Assembly: GCF_007830455.1 (NCBI RefSeq)
Contig: NZ_VLLB01000007.1
Coordinates: 1 to 64,000 of the forward strand
DNA: 64,000 nt
Source of the DNA: Pseudoduganella lurida
GTDB taxonomy: Bacteria > Pseudomonadota > Gammaproteobacteria > Burkholderiales > Burkholderiaceae_D
Direction: 5' to 3'
In this document: positions 57,243 to 64,000 of the stretch, in pieces
Position numbering within the stretch: position 1 is the first letter of the stretch
Layout: each line of letters begins with the position of its first letter
Made by a program: the position numbers and the translations under genes
Notes under the pieces: generated by a model
Seen by the model: only the letters and a program-made list of their open reading frames with translations
Database searches by the model: none
Told to the model about the DNA's origin: nothing

Positions 57243-58013
57243 CTAGGTAGCGAGTGGCGAGCGCCGCAGGCGCGCCAGCCGCTGCGGCAGGTGCTTGACC
57301 GACCTGACCTTGACGTCGACCCAGCCGGGCCGCACCAGGCGCTTCGGCGGATGGGCCGCGCCGATCGGGTCGCCCACCTTCAGGTATTGCGTGACCCAGG
57401 CCGTGCCCATGCCCAGCGCGTGCGCGGTGCGCAGGTTGGCCAGCGTGTCCTCGACGAGGATGCAGCGGCGCGCCGTCACGCGCTGGTGCCGCATCACCTT
57501 GCGCAGCAGGAGCTTCGACGGCTTCGGCCGCAGCTGGCCGTTCACGCGCATCGATTCGATGGCGATGTGGTGCGTGAAGTGGCGGGCGATGCCGAGATGG
57601 CGCAGCACCATCGTCGAATAGCGGTGCGGCGCGTTCGTCAGCAGCACCTTGCGGCCGGGCAGGCGCCTGAGCAGCTGGCCCAGGCCCTTCTCGTGGCGGA
57701 TCATCGACAGCAGGTCGTCCATGCCGTGCGTCTCGGCCAGGAAGTGGTCGGCCCGCACGCCGTGGTGCTTCACCAGTCCCAGCAGCGTGGCGCCGTAGCG
57801 CTTCCAGTACAGCGTGCGCGCCGCGTTCACGGTCTCCACGCAGGCCGGCGTGGTGCCGTCGCCGAGCACGCGCGCGATGTACGTGTTCATGTTCGCCATG
57901 ATCGCCGGGAAGATCGCGTGCGAAGCATTGTGCAGCGTGTTGTCCAGGTCGAACAGCCACACGGGGGCGGAAGGTTTAATATTCACGTCTGTTGGAACTG
58001 CCAAGGAAGTCAT
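57243..58013 (-). CDS. HAD-family pyrimidine 5'-nucleotidase
   Basis: A 256-aa haloacid-dehalogenase-fold hydrolase of the SDT1-like subgroup. Motif I WLFDLDNTLHNASHAIF near 20-36, motif II LLTNAPHRYST, Lys in RPKPSKLLL, motif IV ILVEDTLANL. Dephosphorylates UMP/CMP-type nucleotides by analogy. ATG58013 shares the CATG at 58011-58014 with the divergent TraB/GumN gene. TATAAT lies on its strand 7 to 12 bases upstream of the ATG, so the mRNA may be leaderless. Confidence 0.9.
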   Translation of the reverse strand: MTSLAVPTDVNIKPSAPVWLFDLDNTLHNASHAIFPAIMANMNTYIARVLGDGTTPACVETVNAARTLYWKRYGATLLGLVKHHGVRADHFLAETHGMDDLLSMIRHEKGLGQLLRRLPGRKVLLTNAPHRYSTMVLRHLGIARHFTHHIAIESMRVNGQLRPKPSKLLLRKVMRHQRVTARRCILVEDTLANLRTAHALGMGTAWVTQYLKVGDPIGAAHPPKRLVRPGWVDVKVRSVKHLPQRLARLRRSPLAT

Positions 58014-58947
58014 GCGACGCCAGATTATAGTGATGTTTTGTTGCCTGTTCGTGTTTACCGCTGCGCCAAATGCTACGCCGCGGGCATGGGCCGACGACGC
58101 CGCGCCGCCCTCCCCGGCACCGGACCGGGGCGCACTGTTCCGCATCGAAGGTTCCGGCCACGTGGCCTGGCTGTTCGGCACCATCCACGTGGGTTCGCAG
58201 AGCTTCTATCCCCTCGAGCCGCGCATCACGGCCGCCTTGCAGACGGCGCGCGTGCTGGCGCTGGAAGTCGATCCCCTGGGCAGCCAGGACGACATCGCGC
58301 GCGCCGTGCGCGAGTACGGCATCTACCAGAACGGCCGCGGCCCGGCATCGGCCGAACTGCACGCTGCCTACCGGCCGCGCCTGGACCGCCTGCTGCGCCA
58401 GTTCGACGTGGCGCCCGCGTCGGTGGCGCCGATGAAACCGTGGATGATCGCCAGCCTGCTGACGGTGCGCGAGTTCGAGACGCAGGGCTACCAGTCCGAG
58501 CTGGCCGTGGAAGTGTGGCTGTCGAAGGGCGCCCGCGAACGCAAGCAGAAGATCGTGGAACTGGAATCGGTGCAGGCGCAGATGGCGCTGTTCGGCCGCA
58601 TGAGTACTGGCGACCAGGCCCTGTTCCTGCAGGAGACGATCGATGCGATCGACAAGCGCGAACAGGCCTCCGACGCGCGCGCCATCGCGCAGGCCTGGGC
58701 CACGGCGGACAAGGCGGCGCTGGAGCGCATCGCCGAGAAGACCGCCAGCGACGAGTCGTTCTCCGGCCGCTTCGTTACCCGCGTGCTGCTGGCCGGGCGC
58801 AATCCGCTGCTGGCGGACGGCATCGCGAAGCTGCTGGCGCGCGAGACGAGCAGCGTGGCGGCGATCGGCGTGCTGCACCTGGTCGGCAAGGGCAGCGTGC
58901 CGGAACTGCTGCGGCAAAAGGGCCTGCGCGTGGAACGGATCTACTGA
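58012..58947 (+). CDS. TraB/GumN-family protein
   Basis: A 311-aa protein with a signal-like N-terminus (IIVMFCCLFVFTAAPNATPRAWA). Family motifs: GHVAWLFGTIHVGSQSFYPL (GTIHVG, near 45-64) and C-terminal SVAAIGVLHLVGKGSVPELL (GxxH). The TraB/PrgY/GumN superfamily is thought to be membrane-linked metalloprotease-like; function unclear here. Its ATG (AAGGA at 58003) overlaps the start codon of the opposite-strand HAD gene by two bases. A later start at ATG58030 is possible. Confidence 0.85.
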   Translation: MRRQIIVMFCCLFVFTAAPNATPRAWADDAAPPSPAPDRGALFRIEGSGHVAWLFGTIHVGSQSFYPLEPRITAALQTARVLALEVDPLGSQDDIARAVREYGIYQNGRGPASAELHAAYRPRLDRLLRQFDVAPASVAPMKPWMIASLLTVREFETQGYQSELAVEVWLSKGARERKQKIVELESVQAQMALFGRMSTGDQALFLQETIDAIDKREQASDARAIAQAWATADKAALERIAEKTASDESFSGRFVTRVLLAGRNPLLADGIAKLLARETSSVAAIGVLHLVGKGSVPELLRQKGLRVERIY

Positions 58948-59057
58948 CGGGTCTACTGAGGGCGGTACTGAGGAATTTGCTGCGGGTCTTGCGGAAAGCG
59001 GAGAGGGAACTGCAAGGGAAGAGAAGGATACTGCGGGCTACTGCGCAAAGCGGGAAG

Positions 59058-59132
<75 letters not shown>

Positions 59133-59164
59133 ATCGGTACGACTGAAGGTATGGCTCACACAGC

Positions 59165-59199
59165 GAAAAAACGGGCAGCATGACTGCCCGCTTTTTTTC
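59165..59199. terminator. bidirectional terminator downstream of argB
   Basis: AAAAAACGGGCAG-CATGA-CTGCCCGCTTTTTTT: 7-bp GC stem with A-run and T-run on opposite sides. It overlaps the argB stop codon and stops transcription toward the tRNA. Confidence 0.9.
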
Positions 59200-60124
59200 A
59201 GTGAGACCGGATCATAGTGCCAAACGCCTGTTCGGTCAACACTTCGAGCAGCAGGCTGTGCTCGATGCGCCCGTCGATGATGTGCACCGTGTTCACGCCC
59301 GACTTCGCCGCATCCAGCGCGGACGAGATCTTCGGCAGCATGCCGCCGGAGATCGTGCCGTCGGCGAACATCTCGTCGATTTCGCGCGCCGACAGGTCGG
59401 TGACCAGGTTGCCGCTCTTGTCCTGCACGCCGGCGATATTGGTCATCATGATCAGCTTTTCTGCCTTCAGGATCTCGGCGATCTTGCCGGCCACGACATC
59501 GGCGTTGATGTTGTAGGCCTGGCCGTCCTGGCCGAAACCGATCGGCGAGATGATCGGGATGAACGCATCGTCCTGCAGCGCCTTCACGACGGCCGGGTTG
59601 ATCGCATCGATCTCGCCCACGAAGCCGATGTCCAGGTACTGGCCCGGGTTGTCCTTGTCCGGCATCGCCATCTTGCGCGCGCGGATCAGGCCACCGTCCT
59701 TGCCCGTCAGGCCCACGGCCTGGCCGCCGTAGTGATTAATCAGCATCACGATGTCCTGCTGGACTTCGCCGCCCAGCACCCACTCGACGACTTCCATCGT
59801 TTCCTCGTCGGTGATGCGCATGCCCTGCACGAAGGTGCCCTGCTTGCCGATCTTCTTCAGCGCATTGTCGATCTGCGGACCGCCGCCGTGCACCACCACC
59901 GGATTCATGCCCACCAGTTTCAGCAGGATGACGTCGCGCGCGAAGCCGTGCTTCAGGCGCTCGTCCGTCATCGCGTTGCCGCCGTATTTGATGACGATGG
60001 TCTTGCCATGAAAATTGCGGATGTACGGCAGCGCTTCGGCAAGAATCTGCGCCTGGATGCGCGGCGATACCGCGGTCAGGTCGTCCGATTGCACATCCAG
60101 GGTCAGGTTGGTGAGTTGGCTCAT
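59198..60124 (-). CDS. argB: acetylglutamate kinase
   Basis: A 308-aa amino-acid-kinase-fold enzyme phosphorylating N-acetylglutamate in arginine synthesis. [19 protein letters not shown] near 40-58, [19 protein letters not shown], and GKDGGLIRA are typical; the N-terminal extension (about 25 residues) is the kind found in arginine-sensitive hexameric NAGKs. Feedback inhibition by arginine is therefore likely. Single gene with own terminator. Confidence 0.97.
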   Translation of the reverse strand: MSQLTNLTLDVQSDDLTAVSPRIQAQILAEALPYIRNFHGKTIVIKYGGNAMTDERLKHGFARDVILLKLVGMNPVVVHGGGPQIDNALKKIGKQGTFVQGMRITDEETMEVVEWVLGGEVQQDIVMLINHYGGQAVGLTGKDGGLIRARKMAMPDKDNPGQYLDIGFVGEIDAINPAVVKALQDDAFIPIISPIGFGQDGQAYNINADVVAGKIAEILKAEKLIMMTNIAGVQDKSGNLVTDLSAREIDEMFADGTISGGMLPKISSALDAAKSGVNTVHIIDGRIEHSLLLEVLTEQAFGTMIRSH

Positions 60125-60282
60125 GGCGGGTCCGGTAGAGAGATGGGGCTAATATACAGCGACAGCGTAGCGAAGGCATGAACGGCCGCGCTCTGGCGTC
60201 TGCTGGTGTTCCAAGACGGTTGACGCGCATTATAGGGCCAAATGGCTTGTGGTTTGGCAGCCGATCCGCTAGCGTTGGCGCG

Positions 60283-60519
60283 ATGAGCACCTGCGAGCGC
60301 TGCGGCGCCACTTTTCACTGCGCGATGAAGGACGGTCCGGCTGCCGGGGAGGGCGCTGCGCCGTGCTGGTGCACCTACCTGCCGGCCGTGGTTCCCGTCC
60401 CCGCGCCCGTTCCGGGTTCTTCTGCCGAACGGGAGGTGGCCGTCGGCTGCTGGTGCCCGGCCTGCCTGGCGGCGCAGATCGCTGCCTGGCAAAAAGGCAG
60501 GCCAGCCGGGAGCGATTGA
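60283..60519 (+). CDS. cysteine-rich CWC-family protein
   Basis: A 78-aa protein with seven cysteines, including CERCGATFHC at the start, APCWCTYLP, and GCWCPACLA: the Cys-rich CWC domain pattern, probably metal-binding. Function unknown. ATG60283 gives the canonical N-terminus; the open frame upstream to 60178 does not look coding. Confidence 0.8.
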   Translation: MSTCERCGATFHCAMKDGPAAGEGAAPCWCTYLPAVVPVPAPVPGSSAEREVAVGCWCPACLAAQIAAWQKGRPAGSD

Positions 60520-60522
60520 ATA

Positions 60523-60555
60523 GCTCAACTGCCGCTCAACTGCCGCTCAACTGCC
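60523..60555. repeat. three tandem copies of an 11-bp unit
   Basis: GCTCAACTGCC repeats exactly three times, starting just after the CWC stop and running into the last codons and stop of the convergent esterase gene. Because 11 is not a multiple of three, copy-number change could shift the stop context. Confidence 0.85.
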
Positions 60556-61614
60556 GCGCACCGTGCTGAAGAAGCGCATCATCTCGCGGCTGGCATCCGG
60601 CCCCTTGTGGTCCGTGTAGCTGCCGGCCGCGCTGCCGCCCGACCAGGCATGGCCGGCGCCGTGGATGACCCAGTGCTCGGCCAGCGGCGAGCCGTCGTGC
60701 AGCCAGTGCTTGACGCGTGTGTAGGCATGGCCATCGGGCACGCGGCCGGCCACCCGCGACGGCTGTGCGCTGCCCCCCAGCGGATGGCTGCGCAGGCCCT
60801 GCGCCATCAGTTCCTCGCCATTGGCCGGATGCACCGTCGTGTCCCGGTCGCCATGGAAGACGATGATGGGCAGGCCGGCGCTGCGCGCCTCCCGGGCACT
60901 CGACGCGGCGCCACGCTTCATGGCCGACAGTGCGGAAGGCAGGTCGCGCGCCGCCGCGAACGGCAGGCCGGAATGCACGCCCACGGCGCTGAACAGTTCC
61001 GGATACAGCGTGCCCACGATGACGGCCATCGCCCCGCCGGCCGACATGCCGGCGATGTACACCTGGCCCGGCGTGACGGGATAGCGGTCCATGATGTCCT
61101 GCGCGATGCCGGCGATGATCGAGGGCTCGCCCTGGCCGTGCTTCTGGTCCAGGGCGCTGAACCAGTTCCAGCAGCGTGCATGGTTGGCGTCCGCCGACTG
61201 GGCCGGATAGACGACGAAGCAGCGGCGCTCCTCGGCCACCGCGTTCATGCGCGTGCCGGCGGCGAAATCGTCCGGATCCTGGCCGCAGCCGTGCAGCATG
61301 ATCACCAGCGGCAGCCGCTGGCCTTTCCAGCAGGACGGGGTGTACAGCTTGTAGTGGCGCGTGCCGGCGCCGTTCGTGTAGGTGCCCGATGTGAAGCGGG
61401 TGCCGGCCGGCGCGGCGGGGGCGCGCGGCGGTGGTGACGGCAGTGGCGCAGGGGGTTGGGCTGGCGGCGGCGCGTCGAAGATGCGTTCGGGCCGGGGCAG
61501 CCTGAAGGCGGCGGGAATGCCGGGCGTGCGGAACGCCGAGTCGGTGAAGGCCCTGCCGAACAGGAGGCGGGCCGTCTTTCGAACCTGCTTCAACCAGTGG
61601 TGACCGTCTTTCAT
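60547..61614 (-). CDS. PHB-depolymerase-family (LpqC-like) esterase
   Basis: A 355-aa alpha/beta hydrolase: oxyanion segment LVIMLHGCGQDPDDFAAGTRMN, lipase box YIAGMSAGGAMAVIVG, acid IIVFHGDRDTTVHP, His in VIHGAGHAWSGGSAAGS: a complete catalytic triad in COG3509 style. The N-terminus (KDGHHWLKQVRKTARLLFG, then a Pro-rich linker) has no signal peptide, so a cytoplasmic or phasin-like association is possible. ATG61614 chosen. Third PHB/3HB hydrolase in the window. Confidence 0.87.
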   Translation of the reverse strand: MKDGHHWLKQVRKTARLLFGRAFTDSAFRTPGIPAAFRLPRPERIFDAPPPAQPPAPLPSPPPRAPAAPAGTRFTSGTYTNGAGTRHYKLYTPSCWKGQRLPLVIMLHGCGQDPDDFAAGTRMNAVAEERRCFVVYPAQSADANHARCWNWFSALDQKHGQGEPSIIAGIAQDIMDRYPVTPGQVYIAGMSAGGAMAVIVGTLYPELFSAVGVHSGLPFAAARDLPSALSAMKRGAASSAREARSAGLPIIVFHGDRDTTVHPANGEELMAQGLRSHPLGGSAQPSRVAGRVPDGHAYTRVKHWLHDGSPLAEHWVIHGAGHAWSGGSAAGSYTDHKGPDASREMMRFFSTVRGS

Positions 61615-61819
61615 CGCATACCTCGGAGGCTGGTGGATGCCGCTGTACTGCGCCTCCCCCAGCCGGTGCCGGCTGCAACGATGGGGCGGCGCGCGCTGCG
61701 TCTCCTCTGCGCTCCGTGGGTCCACGGGCCATTGTTTGGGGCCAGTATAGCCAAATTCACCGGCGCGGGGTGCCGCACTGTATCGGCTAAAATACACTCT
61801 CGACCGAACACCACCGCCC

Positions 61820-62023
61820 ATGAAACCTGCTACACCGGAATTCGCCACGCCAGTGCCTTCGCCCTGCGTCAGCCTGTGCAAGATGAACCGCGACACCGGC
61901 TTCTGCGAGGGCTGCCTGCGCACCATCGACGAAATCGTCGCCTGGTCGAAGGCGGACGACGACTTCAAGCGCGCCGTCTGGGCCCGGCTCCCCGCGCGCG
62001 AACAGTCGATCGGTTTCGACTGA
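61820..62023 (+). CDS. DUF1289 small cysteine-rich protein
   Basis: A 67-aa protein with the DUF1289 signature SPCVSLCKMNRDTGFCEGCLRTIDEI: four conserved cysteines, probably an Fe-S or zinc site. Function unknown. A TAAAAT -10-like box lies about 30 bp upstream. Next gene starts 23 bp after. Confidence 0.9.
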   Translation: MKPATPEFATPVPSPCVSLCKMNRDTGFCEGCLRTIDEIVAWSKADDDFKRAVWARLPAREQSIGFD

Positions 62024-62046
62024 ACGGCCGGGCCGCGCATCCCATC

Positions 62047-62955
62047 ATGATCACGCTTCCCGATTCCATCCGCGTCTTCGAACGGGGCTGGCTCTCCGCC
62101 AACAACGTGCTGCTGGTCGGCCGCCACGACACGGCGCTGATCGACAGCGGCTATGTCACGCACGCGCCGCAAACGCTCGAGCTGGTGCGCCACGAACTGC
62201 CGGGCCGCCGGCTCGACCGCCTGTACACCACGCACCTGCATTCCGACCACTGCGGTGGCAACGCGCTGCTCGAGGCGCACTTCGGCTGCGACACCTTCGT
62301 GCCCGCGCCGGAAGAAGAGAAGGTGCGGCACTGGGACGAAGACGCGCTGGGCTTTCGCGCGCTGGGCCAGCAGTGCCCGCGCTTCCTGATCGACGGCGTG
62401 GTCCGCCCCGGCGACGTGCTGACCCTGGGCGACCTGGAATGGCAGGTGCTGGGTGCGCCGGGCCACCAGGCCCACTCGCTGATCTGGTACTGCGCCGCGC
62501 ACAAGCTGCTGGTCTCGGCCGATGCGCTGTGGCAGAACGGCTTCGGCGTGATCTTCCCCGAACTGGAAGGCGACGAAGGCTTCGAGGAAGCGGCCGCCAC
62601 GCTGGACGTGATCGCGGCGCTGGACGTGGAGGTCGTCGTGCCCGGCCACGGCGCCATGTTCACCGATGTGGACGCGGCCCTGACCCGCGCCCGGCGCCGG
62701 CTCGATTTCCTGTCGTCGAAACCGGCCAACAACGCCGAGTACGCGGTGAAGGTGCTGCTCAAGTTCCTGCTGCTGGAACGCCAGCGCATCCCCGTCGCCG
62801 ACGTGCAGGCGCTGCTGGCCTCCATTCCCGTGGTCGTCGCCACCAACCTGCGCCACCTGCACAAGTCCGAAGCCGACCTCGCCGCCTGGGCCATCAAGCA
62901 GCTCGTCCGGGGCCTCGCCGCGAAGATTGACGGCGACGACCTCGTCAATGTCTGA
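62047..62955 (+). CDS. metallo-beta-lactamase-fold hydrolase
   Basis: A 302-aa MBL protein: metal motif THLHSDHCGGN (HxHxDH) near 61-71, later ligands in GAPGHQAHSL, SADALW and VVPGHG. The C-terminal helical extension resembles glyoxalase-II-like or LACTB2-like members. Substrate unknown. ATG62047 with no strong ribosome-binding site; a longer open frame upstream is not supported by similarity. Confidence 0.9.
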   Translation: MITLPDSIRVFERGWLSANNVLLVGRHDTALIDSGYVTHAPQTLELVRHELPGRRLDRLYTTHLHSDHCGGNALLEAHFGCDTFVPAPEEEKVRHWDEDALGFRALGQQCPRFLIDGVVRPGDVLTLGDLEWQVLGAPGHQAHSLIWYCAAHKLLVSADALWQNGFGVIFPELEGDEGFEEAAATLDVIAALDVEVVVPGHGAMFTDVDAALTRARRRLDFLSSKPANNAEYAVKVLLKFLLLERQRIPVADVQALLASIPVVVATNLRHLHKSEADLAAWAIKQLVRGLAAKIDGDDLVNV

Positions 62956-62978
62956 CCGGGCCAGCCAAGGCTGAGTCC

Positions 62979-63116
62979 GTGTCACACCAAGGGGTCAGGC
63001 GTAGTGACACGAGCTCAGCATTACCGCCTTTTTTGCCGTGCACGAGGGGCTGAAATCTCCGCGCAGGGGCCTACGGTTGAGTGCGTGTCACTACGCCTGA
63101 CCCCATAGGGTGACAC
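62979..63116. repeat. REPIN-like inverted pair 2
   Basis: 32-bp elements at 62979-63010 and, in opposite orientation, 63085-63116, each with GGGGTCAGGCGTAGTGACAC or its complement and GTGTCAC termini. Start-to-start distance 106 bp, matching pair 1 (107 bp). The spacer shares only its edges (CAGCATTA) with pair 1. Confidence 0.85.
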
Positions 63117-63153
63117 GGGCTCGACGGTGGATAGAGCGATTCGTCTAGAATTC

Positions 63154-63182
63154 GTACGACCGTACTTTTTCGGGTCTATAAT
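63154..63182 (+). promoter_or_regulatory. TetR-type operator and -10 of the second NMO gene
   Basis: GTACG-AC-CGTAC (63154-63165) is a perfect inverted repeat located in the promoter spacer, 11 bp before TATAAT (63177-63182). This is where a repressor would bind. No TetR gene is in view; it may lie past the window end. Confidence 0.55.
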
Positions 63183-63217
63183 CGATTGATCTGATCAACC
63201 TCAAAAGCGAGTCGACC

Positions 63218-64000
63218 ATGGCCGTGCCAAGCGTGTTGCAAAACCTGTCTCTTCCCGTTATCGCTTCGCCGATGTTCATCGCCAGCGGCCCCGCGCTCGT
63301 GGCGGCGCAGTGCAAGGCCGGCATCGTCGGGTCGTTCCCGGCGCTGAACGCCCGGCCGGCCGAGCTGCTCGATTCGTGGCTGACGGACCTGCAGAAGGAG
63401 CTGGCCGAGTTCCAGGCTGCCCATCCGGATAAAAAGGTGGGGCCGATCGCCGTCAACCAGATCGTCCACCAGTCGAACGACCGCCTCGCCCATGACGTGG
63501 AAGTGTGCGTCAAGCACCGCGTGCCGATCATCATCTCGTCGCTGCGCGCCCCGCCGAAGGAGATGCTGGACGCGATCCACAGCTATGGCGGCATCGTGCT
63601 GCACGACGTGATCTCGCTGCGCCACGCGCAGAAGGCGCTGGAGGCGGGTGTCGATGGCCTGATCCTCGTCGCGGCCGGCGCAGGCGGCCATGCCGGCATG
63701 CTGTCGCCGTTCGCGCTGGTCGGCGAAGTGCGCAAGATCTTCGACGGTCCCATCGCGCTGTCCGGCGCGATCGCCACGGGCGATGCGATCCTGGCGGCCC
63801 AGGCGATGGGCGCGGACTTCGCCTATATCGGCTCGCGCTGGCTGGCCACGCAGGAGTCGAACGTGACGGATGCCTACCGCGACGCGATCGTTGAATCGGC
63901 CGCGGCGGACGTGGTCTACACGAACCTGTTCACGGGCGTGCACGGCAACTACCTGAAGAAATCGATCGTGGCGGCCGGCCTGGATCCGGACGCGCTGCCC
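63218..64000 (+). CDS. nitronate monooxygenase-family flavoprotein (partial, cut by window end)
   Basis: The first 261 residues of an NMO-type TIM barrel: LPVIASPMFIASGPALVAAQCKAGIVGSFPALN (in parts), GLILVAAGAGGHAGMLSPFA with the conserved GAGGHAG phosphate loop, and GPIALSGAIATGDAILAAQAMGADFAYIGSRW. Only distantly like the NMO at 6.3 kb; this one is of the larger GAGGH type that oxidises nitronates by way of FMN. Gene continues beyond base 64000. Confidence 0.88.
   Translation, partial: MAVPSVLQNLSLPVIASPMFIASGPALVAAQCKAGIVGSFPALNARPAELLDSWLTDLQKELAEFQAAHPDKKVGPIAVNQIVHQSNDRLAHDVEVCVKHRVPIIISSLRAPPKEMLDAIHSYGGIVLHDVISLRHAQKALEAGVDGLILVAAGAGGHAGMLSPFALVGEVRKIFDGPIALSGAIATGDAILAAQAMGADFAYIGSRWLATQESNVTDAYRDAIVESAAADVVYTNLFTGVHGNYLKKSIVAAGLDPDALP

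Noticed and set aside
61456-62046. N-terminal extension of the MBL hydrolase
   Set aside because: The extension overlaps the esterase and DUF1289 genes and contains no recognisable domain.

Overview
The window looks like chromosomal DNA of a GC-rich betaproteobacterium of the Oxalobacteraceae (Massilia / Pseudoduganella / Duganella type). This is inferred from protein character, the mnmG-rsmG-parA-parB-atpIBEFHAGDC gene order, and dispersed short palindromic repeats of the kind common in that family. No prophage, insertion sequence or CRISPR array was seen. Gene density is high and the last gene is cut by the window edge.

Layout. 0-6.3 kb: a divergent Lrp-type regulator and type-B putA, an MTA/SAH nucleosidase, then a 955-bp non-coding stretch holding two colinear copies (about 687 bp apart) of a module with four DnaA boxes. 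6.3-14.5 kb: a nitronate-monooxygenase-like flavoprotein, a five-gene branched-chain-amino-acid-type ABC transporter (livGFKHM order) and a 3-hydroxybutyrate-oligomer hydrolase. 14.7-27.5 kb: a TSUP transporter, three parS sites, mnmG-rsmG-parA-parB and the complete ATP synthase operon; with the DnaA-box region this looks origin-proximal. 27.6-30 kb: a secreted HExxH protein, a lipoprotein and a VOC protein.

30.1-36.8 kb is the most unusual block. A tightly coupled minus-strand operon (DUF350 membrane protein, SPFH-SHOCT protein, double-zinc-ribbon DUF4178 protein, 54-aa Gly/Ser-rich membrane peptide, AdoMet decarboxylase) diverges across 52 bp from a membrane-embedded aminopropyltransferase and a Tat-type flavoprotein oxidoreductase. 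Together they suggest a membrane-associated polyamine-making and polyamine-modifying system, possibly linked to envelope stress. 36.9-37.5 kb holds a hipB-like regulator with an operator array and a hipA remnant.

38.5-48.3 kb is a galactoside locus: GH35 beta-galactosidase, TonB-dependent receptor, candidate galactose dehydrogenase, DgoD, DgoK, DgoA and a LysR regulator, giving a De Ley-Doudoroff route to pyruvate plus glyceraldehyde-3-phosphate. 48.3-64 kb is mixed housekeeping and accessory genes: PPK2, gabD, two PHB-depolymerase-type esterases, a periplasmic glutathione peroxidase, rhodanese/ftrA, a pabB-pabC fusion, slmA, a HAD nucleotidase, a TraB/GumN protein, tRNA-Thr(GGT), argB, small Cys-rich proteins, an MBL hydrolase and a second NMO. 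Paired inverted 32-bp elements (REPIN-like) lie at 49.1 and 63.0 kb.
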